NCBI GenBank assembly: GCA_030847615.1
Contig: JAUMIR010000004.1
Coordinates: 74,989,001 to 75,053,000 of the forward strand
From: Gambelia wislizenii
Taxonomy: Eukaryota; Chordata; Lepidosauria; Squamata; Crotaphytidae
Direction: 5' to 3'
Length of the DNA stretch: 64,000 nt
Shown: in pieces, positions 50,924 through 59,663 of the stretch
How positions within the stretch are numbered: position 1 is the first letter of the stretch
Layout of the letters: every line of letters starts with the position of its first letter
Made by a program: the position numbers and the translations under genes
The notes under the pieces: model-generated
What the model was told of the DNA's origin: nothing
What the model saw: the letters and a program-made list of their open reading frames with translations, nothing else
Database searches by the model: none

Positions 50924-50957
<34 letters not shown>

Positions 50958-52036
50958 TGTAAGCAGTTCAGCTCCACCCACCCAATAGCCACTTGTGTTG
51001 TTGGAGGGTAGAGGGATCAATGTACAGGCTATTTTCCTGTAGCTGGACACACTGTAACAGGCATCCCACAGGGACTTCTGGGGGTCCTTGTGAGGTCCCT
51101 GCAAATCATGTCTTTGCAGTGCATCCAGCTACCAGAAAACAGCTGGATGCATCCTTGTTGATCCCCCTGCTCTTTGACAGCACAGAAAGGGCCAGGTTGA
51201 GGGAGGGTTATAGTTTCAAGGGGATTTTGATCACTGCAGTTAGAACAGAATTCTGACCTCCACAGCCACAACAAAAATGAGTTCAGACGGTATAAGTCTG
51301 ACTTAACACCTTTATACTTCCCCAACAGGATTTCAGCTTCTGTATTATTCCTTCAGCATACATACAGTTAGGCTACTGTTTCATACTCATGATTATTATT
51401 TAGTCATGATTGTGACACTATTGCTATGATTGTAACTCACCCCACCAACCTACATTACCGGGTATCTGCTGAATGGGGAGAAGGAGGGCCATTCTGCAAA
51501 CAATCAGAGCACAGTTGAACGAAGTTTGGGGTGGGGGGTCAGGCCAGGAGAAGTTACTTAGTTAAGTACTTAGTTAAGTATTCCAGCCTATAGTTTTTGG
51601 TTTTGAGAATTTTGTGAGAATTTTATATTTGAGCATTTAGTGATGGGCAGGTTTTTATGGTTTCACAAGGTTTGGGCCTAAATAAGGAACAGGTAATTGG
51701 GCACAAAGAATGAACACATACTGATCATGCTGGGACACATACTGATCTAAGTGTGTGATGCTCCTTTCTGTTTCAGGCTGCACTGCTCCTGCCCAGCCCA
51801 ACCCTCCAATCACAGCTGCTCCCAGTAGTGGAGGAAGTGGCAGTGGAAGTTCTGGCAGCGGTGGCAGTCCTGGCAGCGGTGGCAGTGGTTTCTGTGCTGG
51901 CAAAGCCAATGGTCTCTACCCTGTGGCCAACAACAAGAATGCTTTCTGGCACTGTCTGGATGGAACCACATATGAGCAGCATTGCCAGACCGGCCTAGTC
52001 TTTGACACAAGCTGCAGCTGTTGCAACTGGGCATAA
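40906..52036 (+). CDS. CHIA: Acidic mammalian chitinase (GH18), tandem copy 2, 11 coding exons
   Basis: This is the second AMCase gene, same orientation, starting about 16.6 kb after the stop of copy 1. Coding exons are 40906-40930, 43505-43534, 44181-44382, 45810-45866, 46295-46460, 46984-47108, 48906-49029, 49221-49406, 49980-50099, 50222-50363 and 51777-52036. Exons 1-10 match copy 1 base for base in length, and all junctions are GT-AG. The product is 478 residues: signal peptide 1-21, GH18 barrel with D136, D138, E140, R145, H208, Y212, D213, H269 and W360, a short Gly/Ser linker, and a chitin-binding domain at 431-478. Length and linker (TAPAQP, ITAAPS) agree closely with mammalian AMCase, so this copy looks like the more conserved paralogue. 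No frameshift or premature stop is seen. Confidence 0.95.
41690..41893 (-). mobile_element. MER2/Tigger-like remnant in CHIA copy 2 intron 1
   Basis: Contains TTGTATCCCTACGGGGTCCC and AGCAGATCCAAAGGGCCTGC, the inverse of the family end GGATACC...GGACCCC. Boundaries are approximate. Confidence 0.45.
43662..43713 (+). repeat. (GATA)n/(GACA)n microsatellite in CHIA copy 2 intron 2
   Basis: A compound run of CAGA/TAGA tetranucleotides about 130 bp downstream of exon 2. Confidence 0.9.
46295..46460 (+). CDS. CHIA: CHIA copy 2 exon 5, catalytic GH18 motif
   Basis: The exon encodes [16 protein letters not shown] with D136, D138, E140 and R145 intact. It is the same length as its copy 1 counterpart. 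Confidence 0.95.
47823..48026 (+). mobile_element. Tigger-like MITE in CHIA copy 2 intron 6
   Basis: 204 bp with termini CAGTTGGCCCTCAACTTTCA and TGTGGAGAGACAACTG, flanked by TA on both sides. It lacks the GC-rich tandem interior of its relatives. Confidence 0.75.
50130..50156 (+). repeat. (AT)n(GT)n microsatellite just after CHIA copy 2 exon 9
   Basis: Lies in the 122-bp intron 9, about 30 bp from the donor site. Confidence 0.9.
50924..50955 (+). repeat. (CA)n microsatellite in CHIA copy 2 intron 10
   Basis: About 16 CA units. Confidence 0.9.
51777..52036 (+). CDS. CHIA: CHIA copy 2 exon 11, linker and chitin-binding domain
   Basis: The terminal exon ends in CCNWA and a TAA at 52034-52036. 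The linker is irregular Gly/Ser with only a short [12 protein letters not shown] echo, unlike the clean repeat of copy 1. All six chitin-binding-domain cysteines are present. Confidence 0.93.
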
Positions 52037-52111
52037 AATCAGATTCTCTGGCTCTTACTTGTGTACAATCCCAATGGAAATTATTTTTTCAGCTTAAACT
52101 CATGACAACAA

Positions 52112-52117
52112 ATTAAA
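52112..52117 (+). terminator. Possible polyadenylation signal of CHIA copy 2
   Basis: ATTAAA, the common variant signal, lies 76 bp after the stop and is followed by a short adenine run. No AATAAA is closer. Confidence 0.4.
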
Positions 52118-52139
52118 AAAAAGTATTCAAAATAACTCC

Positions 52140-53380
52140 TAATGTGTTGGTCTACTTCATTACAATGGTTCATCATTACATAGGCTAAGACCCTGTTTTG
52201 GAGGGAAGCAATGATGACAACAGCAGTGAGTGGGGAGACAGTGTGGCCAGTTGCTTCCCACCCATTCTGGTGGATATTCCAGAGATGTTTTGTTAGATAT
52301 TCTATTTGTGGAGGGGTGGAGCTGTGCCCATACACTGCTACACTGCAGGTGAAGAGGGAATAACTTGCATAAGACAGTACTGGATATCACAAAGGTCTAA
52401 ACAGTATAACCATTGGTTGAACTAGGAGTTATGTCAATGTAACACATACTGCCAACTGGATTCTGGCCACTGTTATGTATTTCAATTCATTTTAAACAAA
52501 CCAATGTATTGTATATGTTACCTCAGGAACACTGGAGGTACACACAGATGTCATCTACTCACACTCTCAATTTGATGTGTACGTAGAATTCTAGGTAGTC
52601 AATAGCAGCATGGTAGGTATCATAGTATATCCCTTCCAAATGGTCATAAAGTTGTTATCTGTGGATGTTGTACTGTACATCCATCCCCCTTTAAATCCAC
52701 TCAGGCCCAGAACATTTCATTGTCTGAAGCAAAGGACATGATGGCACCTCTATCCCCTCCGTGTATATAGAGAATTAAAATGGCAGCTGAATTATATTTC
52801 AGCTCTGGTGACAGGTAAGCATACTAGTTGAAGGGGAACAACCTAATTGGCACACAAGACTCTATACTCCAACACTTTACCAGAGCTCTGCATTCCCTGG
52901 GCATCAGCCACCTGAGGCACCTAGCTGTAGGGCCAGCCTAAACGTGCCATCATGATCCTACAACAATGGCTCTCAAAGTGTGAGGTGAGCCCCATGGGTG
53001 GCACAGGGCATCTGGAGAGAGAGCTTGGAAGTGCCAGGGAAGGATAAGATTCTGGGGCTGGTAAACCTCACGACAAAAGGATCAAAGGGAACTCAGATGG
53101 AGCTGCTGCTTTGATTTTGCAATTATAATTTTGGTTCCAATGTTTTCTCTTATGAGGTGTCACACACACCTCCCCTCCTCATTTCATTCTCATAATAGTT
53201 CTTGAAAAAAATCTGGGAAATAGAAAAATGAGTGAGCCAAGGTTACCCAATGAATTTCTTTGCTCACTACACAGTTGACTCTAGAACTCCTAAATCACTG
53301 TGCAACATTGTACAAAAGGTTGTATCTAAGGAAAGCATCCACCAAAAAAGAAGATAGGAAGTTCATATCTCATACTAGTT
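52140..53380. other. 3' flank of CHIA copy 2, nothing recognised
   Basis: No conserved coding stretch, RNA gene or clear repeat boundary is visible between the CHIA copy 2 end and the U2 locus. Confidence 0.5.
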
Positions 53381-53383
53381 TTG

Positions 53384-53397
53384 TCTGTTTTTTGAAC
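53384..53397 (-). terminator. Candidate snRNA 3' box downstream of U2
   Basis: On the minus strand GTTCAAAAAACAGA begins about 23 nt after the U2 3' end. It resembles the GTTT-N-AAA-R-NN-AGA box that directs Integrator cleavage of pre-snRNA. Confidence 0.5.
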
Positions 53398-53420
53398 CAA
53401 AATTATTCTCCTCAGAAGGA

Positions 53421-53567
53421 GGTGCACCATTCCTGGAACACTGCAATACCAGGTTGATGCATGGAGTGGAGAGCAAGCTCCTGTTCCATCTCCTAGTCCC
53501 AAAAATCCATTTAATATATAGTTCTCAATTAGAGACTATATCAGATATTAAACTGATAAGAATAGAT
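53421..53567 (-). pseudogene. U2 snRNA gene, 3' part (about nt 38-187), interrupted
   Basis: Read on the minus strand this matches vertebrate U2 snRNA from nucleotide 38 to the 3' end. It shows TTATCAGTTTAATATCTGAT, the Sm-site context ATTAAATGGATTTTTGG, GAGCTTGCTC, and ACCTGGTATTGCAGT, ending in GGTGCACC. Differences are mostly C-to-T or G-to-A, as expected from CpG decay. The 5' 40 nt lie 3.7 kb away at 57284-57323 on the same strand. A 3'-box-like sequence follows at 53384-53397. U2 is the spliceosomal RNA that pairs with the intron branch site; this copy cannot be functional. Confidence 0.9.
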
Positions 53568-53889
53568 TAATCATTTTATTAGAGAATATTTATAAATACA
53601 ATTTAACATGACAATATAACATAATACATAATAAACCAAAGAATGCAATTGCAAAAAAAAGTACAGTAGAATAATAAACATAATAAATATATATAAAGCA
53701 AATCTCATTCCTAGGATAAGTTAAATTCTTAAAACATATTTTAAGAGAACAAAACATACTAAAGGAGACCAATAATATATTTTACCTTCAGATCACTATG
53801 TGATCACTAATATATCCAACAGATGCATACCGTACATAGACTATAAATAATTTCTAATATAGAAAAGCTATTCCAATTTTTTTCACCTC

Positions 53890-54725
53890 TTCTCTGCAAG
53901 TGCAAAAACTGACTCCTCATACTGACAGTGGCCTGAAATATGCTTGATATAAATGTTTCGGGACCATCTAATGGTATCTGATACTATTAGCCTGCACATG
54001 AGTTTAGTATAGCATCTTCCTACCCCACAAACTCTCATTACGGGCTCATTTGCTGGGTCCCAGCCACCCAGGGCTACTACAAATAATGCATGAACAGCGA
54101 CCTCATATCGCCTTCATCACAGTACATCAGCCAGAGGGGTATACTTCTGGTGTATATGTTCTCTAGCCTCCTTCATGGTCGGTTTCTTGTTTTCAAAGGG
54201 GATTGTGATGTCCATGATGATTATCTTTTTCTGGTATTTGTCCATAGTAACGATGTCCAGTCTCAAATGGCTACCTGCTTCAGGCACAGTTCGATTTAGG
54301 TAGATGGTGTTCATTGAGGCTGGGATGGCTTTAGCCAGTCGGTTCGTTATTGTGTCATGCCAATGTTTCCAGGCTGTTGAGTGTGGGAGATAGTTACAGA
54401 GCATGTGTGGTAGTATCTCATTCGTGTGACCACAGTGACAGCAATGTTTATCATGGTTGTGAGATTTCATGGCACCATTGAGAGGCACAATGTTCAGGAG
54501 AGCTCGGTGGATAAATCGCAATTTGGTAAAATGGGTATAATCACCACATGGTATAAAATGATTGCTTGAGTCCCATTGCAAGGTTATCTCAAAAATTTTG
54601 CCCTGATCAGGTTTGCTCAGAAGAGCAGTGGTATATTTCCCCCTTAAGAGTTCTTCCAGTGAACTTTCTAGCAGGTGCCTTGTTTTATGGGAGAAAACTA
54701 GTACCACTGGTAGGTTCCCTTTCAT
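53890..54725 (-). pseudogene. Utopia-like zinc finger and restriction-like endonuclease fragment
   Basis: An uninterrupted 202-residue stretch (54117-54725) includes CCHCGHTNEILPHMLC, a CCHC-type finger as in R2-group elements. It is followed by RLDIVTMDKYQKKIIIMDIT, which fits the R-PD...D endonuclease core but with proline replaced by leucine. Another frame continues with GGWDPANEPVMRVCG and IRWSRNIYIKHI, matching the C-terminal tail of R2-type proteins. The protein would end near 53890. Both frame breaks show it is dead. Confidence 0.8.
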
Positions 54726-54729
54726 GGTG

Positions 54730-55250
54730 GTGAGCTGCGGACCCTCTTCTGGAACCCAAACTCATTGGCACCCAATTAGTTTGCTAAGGCAGTGGGTTGT
54801 TTTCTGGGTACAAGTGAAGAGGGAAGAGAAGGCACCACCATCACATCCAAATTCATTTTCCAGTGACCCAAAGAGATTATGTGGCCAGGTCACCGTCAGC
54901 TGGAGTTCTATCTATATGCTTTTGGACAACTTCCTTAAGGGAGCCTAGAGCAACAGATTTCATAGTCTTCTCAGGGCAAGTGAGGAGGCAGAACACATGA
55001 ATGATGGTTGCAGCATCCCCTGAGTCCCCCAGCTTAGGAATCCCTGTTCCTCCATGTCGCTAAGCAACATGCAAGATGTCATTAGTGGCTCATTTGGGAA
55101 GACAGCCACTTTTTAAGTAAGCAATGATTGCTCGCTCAACTCTGCTAAGTGCTGTTTTCTGGACCAACGATCCCCGGAGAGCAAAGTCGATCCTTGGAAT
55201 GTCCTAAGCACGTCGATCTTTTGCCATGGGGCTAAGAGAGACTCATATAA
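54730..55250 (-). pseudogene. Utopia-like connection region between RT and endonuclease
   Basis: Minus-strand translation in one frame reads IDFALRGSLVQKTALSRVER, AIIAYLKSGCLPK and RHGGTGIPKLGDSGDAATI, separated by stops. These blocks are typical of the region after RT in restriction-like-endonuclease elements. The sequence continues beyond the solo LTR at 55764 with AWITDAKK. Confidence 0.7.
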
Positions 55251-55254
55251 TTTC

Positions 55255-55758
55255 TGTTATGTAAATACGAAGTCCACTCTGCCTAGCAAGGCAGTAAAAC
55301 TGTTGCAGAGTTTCAACAAAAGATGTGAGCTTTGAGCAAAGAATTGCATATCTCTGGTAAGAATTCAATAAAGTCTGAAAAGTCTTCCATAGCTTTATTG
55401 TAAGATTAACAAGTTAAACAAAAATACAGAGAGCATTCATTTATGCTTCTGTGTCTCGCCAAGGTTTCTTCAAAACTAGCAGGGAAAAGGAGCTTGCATT
55501 GCATGGCACCAAAAACTCCCTTGCTTTTATAATAAAATACTTACAATACATTCAGTCTGCTCTGAGAAAGGAAAGTAACTATTCCCATCTATGCTTTGTT
55601 TACCTAGCCTTGAAAAGAAAGGCTCAAAACACAAACCAGGGCACCAATCCTGACAGATTTGCAACCTCCAGCAAAACTAGCTGGCTGTTTCTGCCTGGTG
55701 ATTAAAATTATCCAAAGGAACTCATGAATTCCAATTACAATATCCATTTTCCCTGACA
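55255..55758 (-). mobile_element. Solo LTR (retroviral/LTR-retrotransposon) nested in the Utopia RT
   Basis: The 504-bp unit begins TGTCAGGG and ends CATAACA on the minus strand, so it has TG...CA termini. It is flanked by perfect 5-bp duplications ATTTC (55250-55254 and 55759-55763). A TATA-like TTATTATAAAAG and a downstream AATAAA are in the expected promoter and polyadenylation order. Removing it rejoins the interrupted retrotransposon protein frame (ITDAKKLYESLLAPWQKID). No gag, pol or env lies next to it. Family not identified. Confidence 0.85.
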
Positions 55759-55957
55759 ATTTCTTGGCATCCGTTATCCACGCAATGGCATGGAGAGTAG
55801 CCTCAGGGGTCTGGCAGCTTCAGAAACCTGTTGGAGTGCCTAGATGTTGGTAGATATCTCCTTCTTTAAGATGGATCATATGTTTCCTTTGGATGGTAAC
55901 GGGAATTGGTAAAACCTGATCTTTCAAGCTCCCATTAACATGAAGTGTTGCACACTT

Positions 55958-56401
55958 TTAAGCACTGAAGCTGAGGCCCATCTCATCTGCAGCATGTGCA
56001 GCTGCATTTAACATGTGTTGGAGCTCTCTGGGCTTCTCAGCTACCAGGACTAAATCATCGACATCGGCTAGGATGCTCACTTTATTTCCATATAGGTTAA
56101 AGCCTCCAAGGCCGTTGATGATATAATGAAGGAAGGGCTCCATAGCGAGGTTGAAAATAATTGGGCTAAGTGGGCAGCCCTGTTTTACCCCACAGCGGAC
56201 CCGAATTTCTGCAATCTCACCTTCCACAGCCCACACTATACTACTACAGTTGTTATAAAGTTCATGAAGAAGGTCAAGAAATGCTGAAGGCATGCCCAGT
56301 TCAGCCAAGGTGTCAAGGATGTGACAGTGAGGAACAGAACCAAAAGCATTGCTAATGTCAAGCCAAGTGTAGTATGTGGGGAAATCATTATTGTAATGCA
56401 A
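55958..56401 (-). pseudogene. Utopia-like reverse transcriptase fragment
   Basis: The 147-residue open stretch contains TWLDISNAFGSVPHCHI (RT motif with the first catalytic aspartate), RCGVKQGCPLSPIIFNLAMEP (the highly conserved GxxQGxPLSP block), and ADVDDLVLVAE at the usual YADD position, where the tyrosine is lost. It stops at a TAA after GLSFSA; the same frame continues with KCATLHV, typical of this RT group, so the stop is a decay mutation. About 100 residues of the N-terminal RT seem to be missing. Confidence 0.85.
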
Positions 56402-56423
56402 TACAATCTTGTGTATCCCATGT

Positions 56424-57120
56424 TATGTTCAGTTTAGGAATTTTCCCTGCATGCATCAGTTCTTCCACTCCCCCCTTCTCCTTTCACTAGGCAATTTCAG
56501 CCAACTGGAGCAATGGGTCATTCATCACATGAGATAATTTAAATATTATTACACTTTGTCTAAGTTCCTTTTAAGTTAAGGCTCCATGCGGCTGTCGCCA
56601 TGTTGGCAGTCTGTTAGCAGTCTTTGAGTCCTTTTTAATAGAGTCATCATGTAGCCCACACTGCTTAAGGCTGGGTGAGTCTTTTCCTACCCTAAATCCT
56701 CTTAGTTAGCTAGGGACCTTTTAAAGTTTGTTTTAATATGTAGATTAAGATTGATATACCTTCAGTAAACTTTTGATATGCTTTTTAAACTGACTTCTTT
56801 GTTGTTTTAATGAGTCTAATTGATTGGGTGATCGGACTACACATTTAAATGTTAATTGAGCTGTGTTTGCATTCCGATGCCTTTTACTCTGCTTGCTTTG
56901 AAAGAAAAGTGTTTTTACTTTTAAAGAGGATATTTTTATTTTTAACAGGGCTAGATCCCTGGAATTTTTAATACATTTTTAAATTTTAGACTCATACCTC
57001 CAACACCAAGCCACAGTGGGATCACAGGGGGCTGTTGTGTCAGTTGGTTTCCTTTGGTGGACTGGGGTTTCGATGCCCTCACTTCCAGTGGAGGCTTCCA
57101 AATCCATAGCGGTTGAGACA
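56424..57120. other. Unidentified sequence between the Utopia RT and the second 3' UTR copy
   Basis: No RT motif or known repeat recognised. It could be Utopia 5' sequence or an unrelated later insertion. It ends at a U2-like ATCAGTTTAAT (minus strand) at 57122-57132. Confidence 0.4.
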
Positions 57121-57132
57121 AATTAAACTGAT

Positions 57133-57283
57133 ATCCTTTTATTAGAGAATATTTAGAAATACAATTTAACATGACAATATAATATAATACATAATAAGAC
57201 CAAAGAATGCAATTGAAAAAAGTACAGTAGAAATATAAACAGTATAAACAATATACAGTATATAAAGCAAATCTCATTCCTAG
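57133..57283 (-). repeat. Second copy of the Utopia 3' UTR end
   Basis: This 151-bp segment closely matches 53568-53718, including TTTTATTAGAGAATATTT and GCAAATCTCATTCCTAGGAT on the plus strand. It abuts U2 nt 40 on one side and AATTAAACTGAT (U2 nt 47-57 on the minus strand) on the other. It is either a separate 5'-truncated insertion or one product of recombination between U2 copies. Confidence 0.8.
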
Positions 57284-57323
57284 GATACTACACTTGATCT
57301 TAGCCAAAAGGCTGAGAAGCAAT
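57284..57323 (-). pseudogene. U2 snRNA gene, 5' part (nt 1-40), interrupted
   Basis: On the minus strand this reads as the first 40 nt of U2, including CTTTTGGCTAAGATCAAGTG and the branch-site recognition element GTAGTA. There are about two substitutions near the 5' end. The match stops exactly at ...GTAGTATC, where retrotransposon 3' UTR sequence begins. With 53421-53567 it makes an almost complete U2, the ATC at nt 38-40 being present on both sides. Confidence 0.9.
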
Positions 57324-57356
57324 ACCAATGCACTTTGAAGACACAGTAGAAAGATT

Positions 57357-57380
57357 CTCCAGTGACATCTGAGGTGACCA
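57357..57380 (-). promoter_or_regulatory. Candidate proximal sequence element (PSE) of the U2 gene
   Basis: On the minus strand, TCACC begins 54 bp upstream of the U2 5' end and is followed by a TGTCACTGGAGAA context. Vertebrate snRNA PSEs sit near -55 and commonly start with a TCACC-like core. The match is partial; position is the stronger evidence. Confidence 0.5.
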
Positions 57381-57584
57381 AGAGTAAATGAATGCTTCAA
57401 AGAGCTCAGTGCTGTATCAGACTCAGTAGAGATTGTAATTCCACATGATGTACTCTGAGAAGTGTACATCATGTTTCCATCATGTGAGAAAACAGACTCT
57501 GACAGAAAATTTAATCTGAAAAAAATCTGTGAATTCCTTCAACCTCATCATCACTTTGGTTGCTCCGATGGCTATTAATGTGAT

Positions 57585-57592
57585 ATTTGCAT
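57585..57592 (-). promoter_or_regulatory. Octamer of a candidate distal sequence element (DSE) of the U2 gene
   Basis: A perfect ATGCAAAT octamer in the U2 transcription direction lies about 262 bp upstream of the U2 5' end. U2 enhancers carry an Oct-1 octamer at roughly -220 to -250. A chance match at a plausible position is unlikely but possible. Confidence 0.5.
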
Positions 57593-57599
57593 AAACTTA

Positions 57600-59655
57600 T
57601 GCCCCCATCATGTGCTATGTACTTGTTAATCCACTGCCCGCCAGCAGAGGTCTCTGAAATTTCATTTCAGCAGAGGTCATGAGGAAACACTTGCAAGAAA
57701 GCAATTGTCTAAAATAAAATGTAATGTCATATAGAAATTTTCTGTACATAATGAGTGCAGAAAACTTATCTATTGTTATCTTCCTTTCAGAACTATTTAC
57801 TAGCAAATCCTGAGTCTGAGAAGCTGCCTTCTCAGACTTCTCAGACTCCTGCCTTTCAGACTATTTGATCTGGGCATAAAACATACCCCTGCATATGACA
57901 GGCTACATCACTTTTCATTTCTATTGGTTTAAATACAGCCCTTCCTCAGATTAACTCTGTACAATTCCAATCCCGCACAATAAATCAGCAAAGTAATGTT
58001 TCTATGTTCATACTTTTAGTAGAAAGTCAGAGTCCAAGGTCTCTTTTGCATTTTTACATATTAAATACCCCCTGGTCCAAGTTTCTTTGTCAGATTTCAT
58101 CCCAAAACGTGGATCCAAAGCAAATCTCTCAGCTCCAACTAAGTCTTGGAGCTTAGTTGGACTTTAGCTAAACTTTAAAGCTACATGACATTCAACTTTC
58201 TAATAAAATCTTCATGATTAGGGAACTGTAGTGAAAAGGTCTGAAGCTACAGAAGGGAAAACTCTAGTTTTTTTTTCCAACAGTAGCACTGATATCTGGA
58301 ATGCCACATGGCAATGCAAATATTAATCAGGTCTACATCAGCACTGGTTCTCAACATGTAAGTAGCGCATGTACCACCAATGGGATGTAGAAGTAGTCTC
58401 GGTGGGATGCAAGATACTCATAATAATTACTGTACTAAGAATGTGCTCTCTTTCAATATCCACGTCCTCTTCCAGGTGTGATGTGCTATCTCCTATTAAC
58501 CCAGAGTGCCATAGATTACCCATTTGTGATCTTTTTGCATCCTAGTATTCAGTTTCATCATTTGTTGATTCTCCTGATTCCACCATCACCCCCGCTAAGC
58601 ATACTATTTGAGAATAAGCATTAATTAATTCAGTGGGATTTACCTCTGAGTAAACATATATAGGACTTCAGTACAAACTCATACTTTGGATAAATAGGAT
58701 TCTTCCTAGAAAACGAAATGTGTCCACCAACAAAAACAACTTTTTGAAAGCAAAAGTGCAAGGCCAGCCCAGACATTAGACATGGGCAGCCATGAGAGGA
58801 TGTTGATTTGGCTTGTCCTGGAAAGGTAGCAAAATGTTACTTCTTTACATCCTTATCACTGTATTTTTACTGACAGTGAGTGAGGAGACAAATTTCTGAG
58901 ATTTTTCTGCCTCAGGTGGCAAAAGAACTTGACTGGCTTTGGGTGCTCTGTGCCTTGACAAAGGAAGGGTTATTTGCTGCTCTACATCAAACAGCATAAA
59001 GTCTTTGGACAGCTCACCATAAGCATGATGTAAATTAGATAAGTGGGTTTTGAAAACTGGTAAGAGTTTATCCAAAGGCTGTGCTGTTTTATAAATATGA
59101 TGTCAATTGTGTGTCACAATCAGACCAAAGCAATCCCAGGATTACAGTTCTATGACCTCTATGATGTCAGGAGGCTGAAGATCATCTTGTTCTGGAGAAC
59201 CACTATTTGAGGGAGGGAGGTGATCAGAGGTTCACTATTCTGGGTCTGTCTTTAAATAGTGTCCAGCCACAAATACACTGAAATGCAGTTCAATGCTGCT
59301 CAACTGCAGATAATCTGAAACACATTTTGAACCATGACAAGTCAGTATAGTCCAGGTAAGCATGTAAACATTGTTAGGCTACTGCTTATCCAGCTGCAAG
59401 TCCCATTTAACACATTAGTTCTTATTTATGAATAGTCATACATAGGCTTGTACTGCTCATCAATAGTATCTGGTCAGTGTGAAGTCTCTCATTTGACTGA
59501 CTTCATGCCTCTCAATAATTCACAAGCCTCAACCAGACCTACCTACCAGGATATCCTATTCATGAGAAATTAAGTAGACTGAGGCAGTTGCCTCAGGCAG
59601 CAGATGCTGAAGCAACAGCAGCAACAGGTCCTTCTCCCACTTGTCCCCCTGAATC
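57600..59655. other. No gene or repeat recognised
   Basis: Ordinary AT-rich sequence upstream of the U2 locus. The longest frames have no recognisable motif. Confidence 0.5.
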
Positions 59656-59663
59656 CCCTAAGC

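Larger units (their letters stand above)
53568..57283 (-). mobile_element. Utopia-type non-LTR retrotransposon inserted in U2 snRNA gene (decayed)
   Basis: The insert sits between U2 nt 40 and nt 38/41, in the same orientation as U2. It carries reverse-transcriptase fragments (55764-56401), a thumb/connection region (54730-55250), a CCHC finger and restriction-like endonuclease (53890-54725), and an AT-rich 3' UTR (53568-53890). Non-LTR elements with a restriction-like endonuclease that target U2 genes are known as Utopia and are reported from reptiles. The name is inferred from target and domain layout. Frames are broken by stops and a solo LTR. The 5' boundary is unclear: 56424-57120 is not recognised and could be 5' UTR or another insertion. 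Confidence 0.75.

Noticed and set aside
56951..57472. A 173-codon minus-strand frame spanning the U2 5' end and the second 3' UTR copy
   Set aside because: It crosses a U2 RNA sequence and AT-rich UTR, with no protein motif; chance frame.
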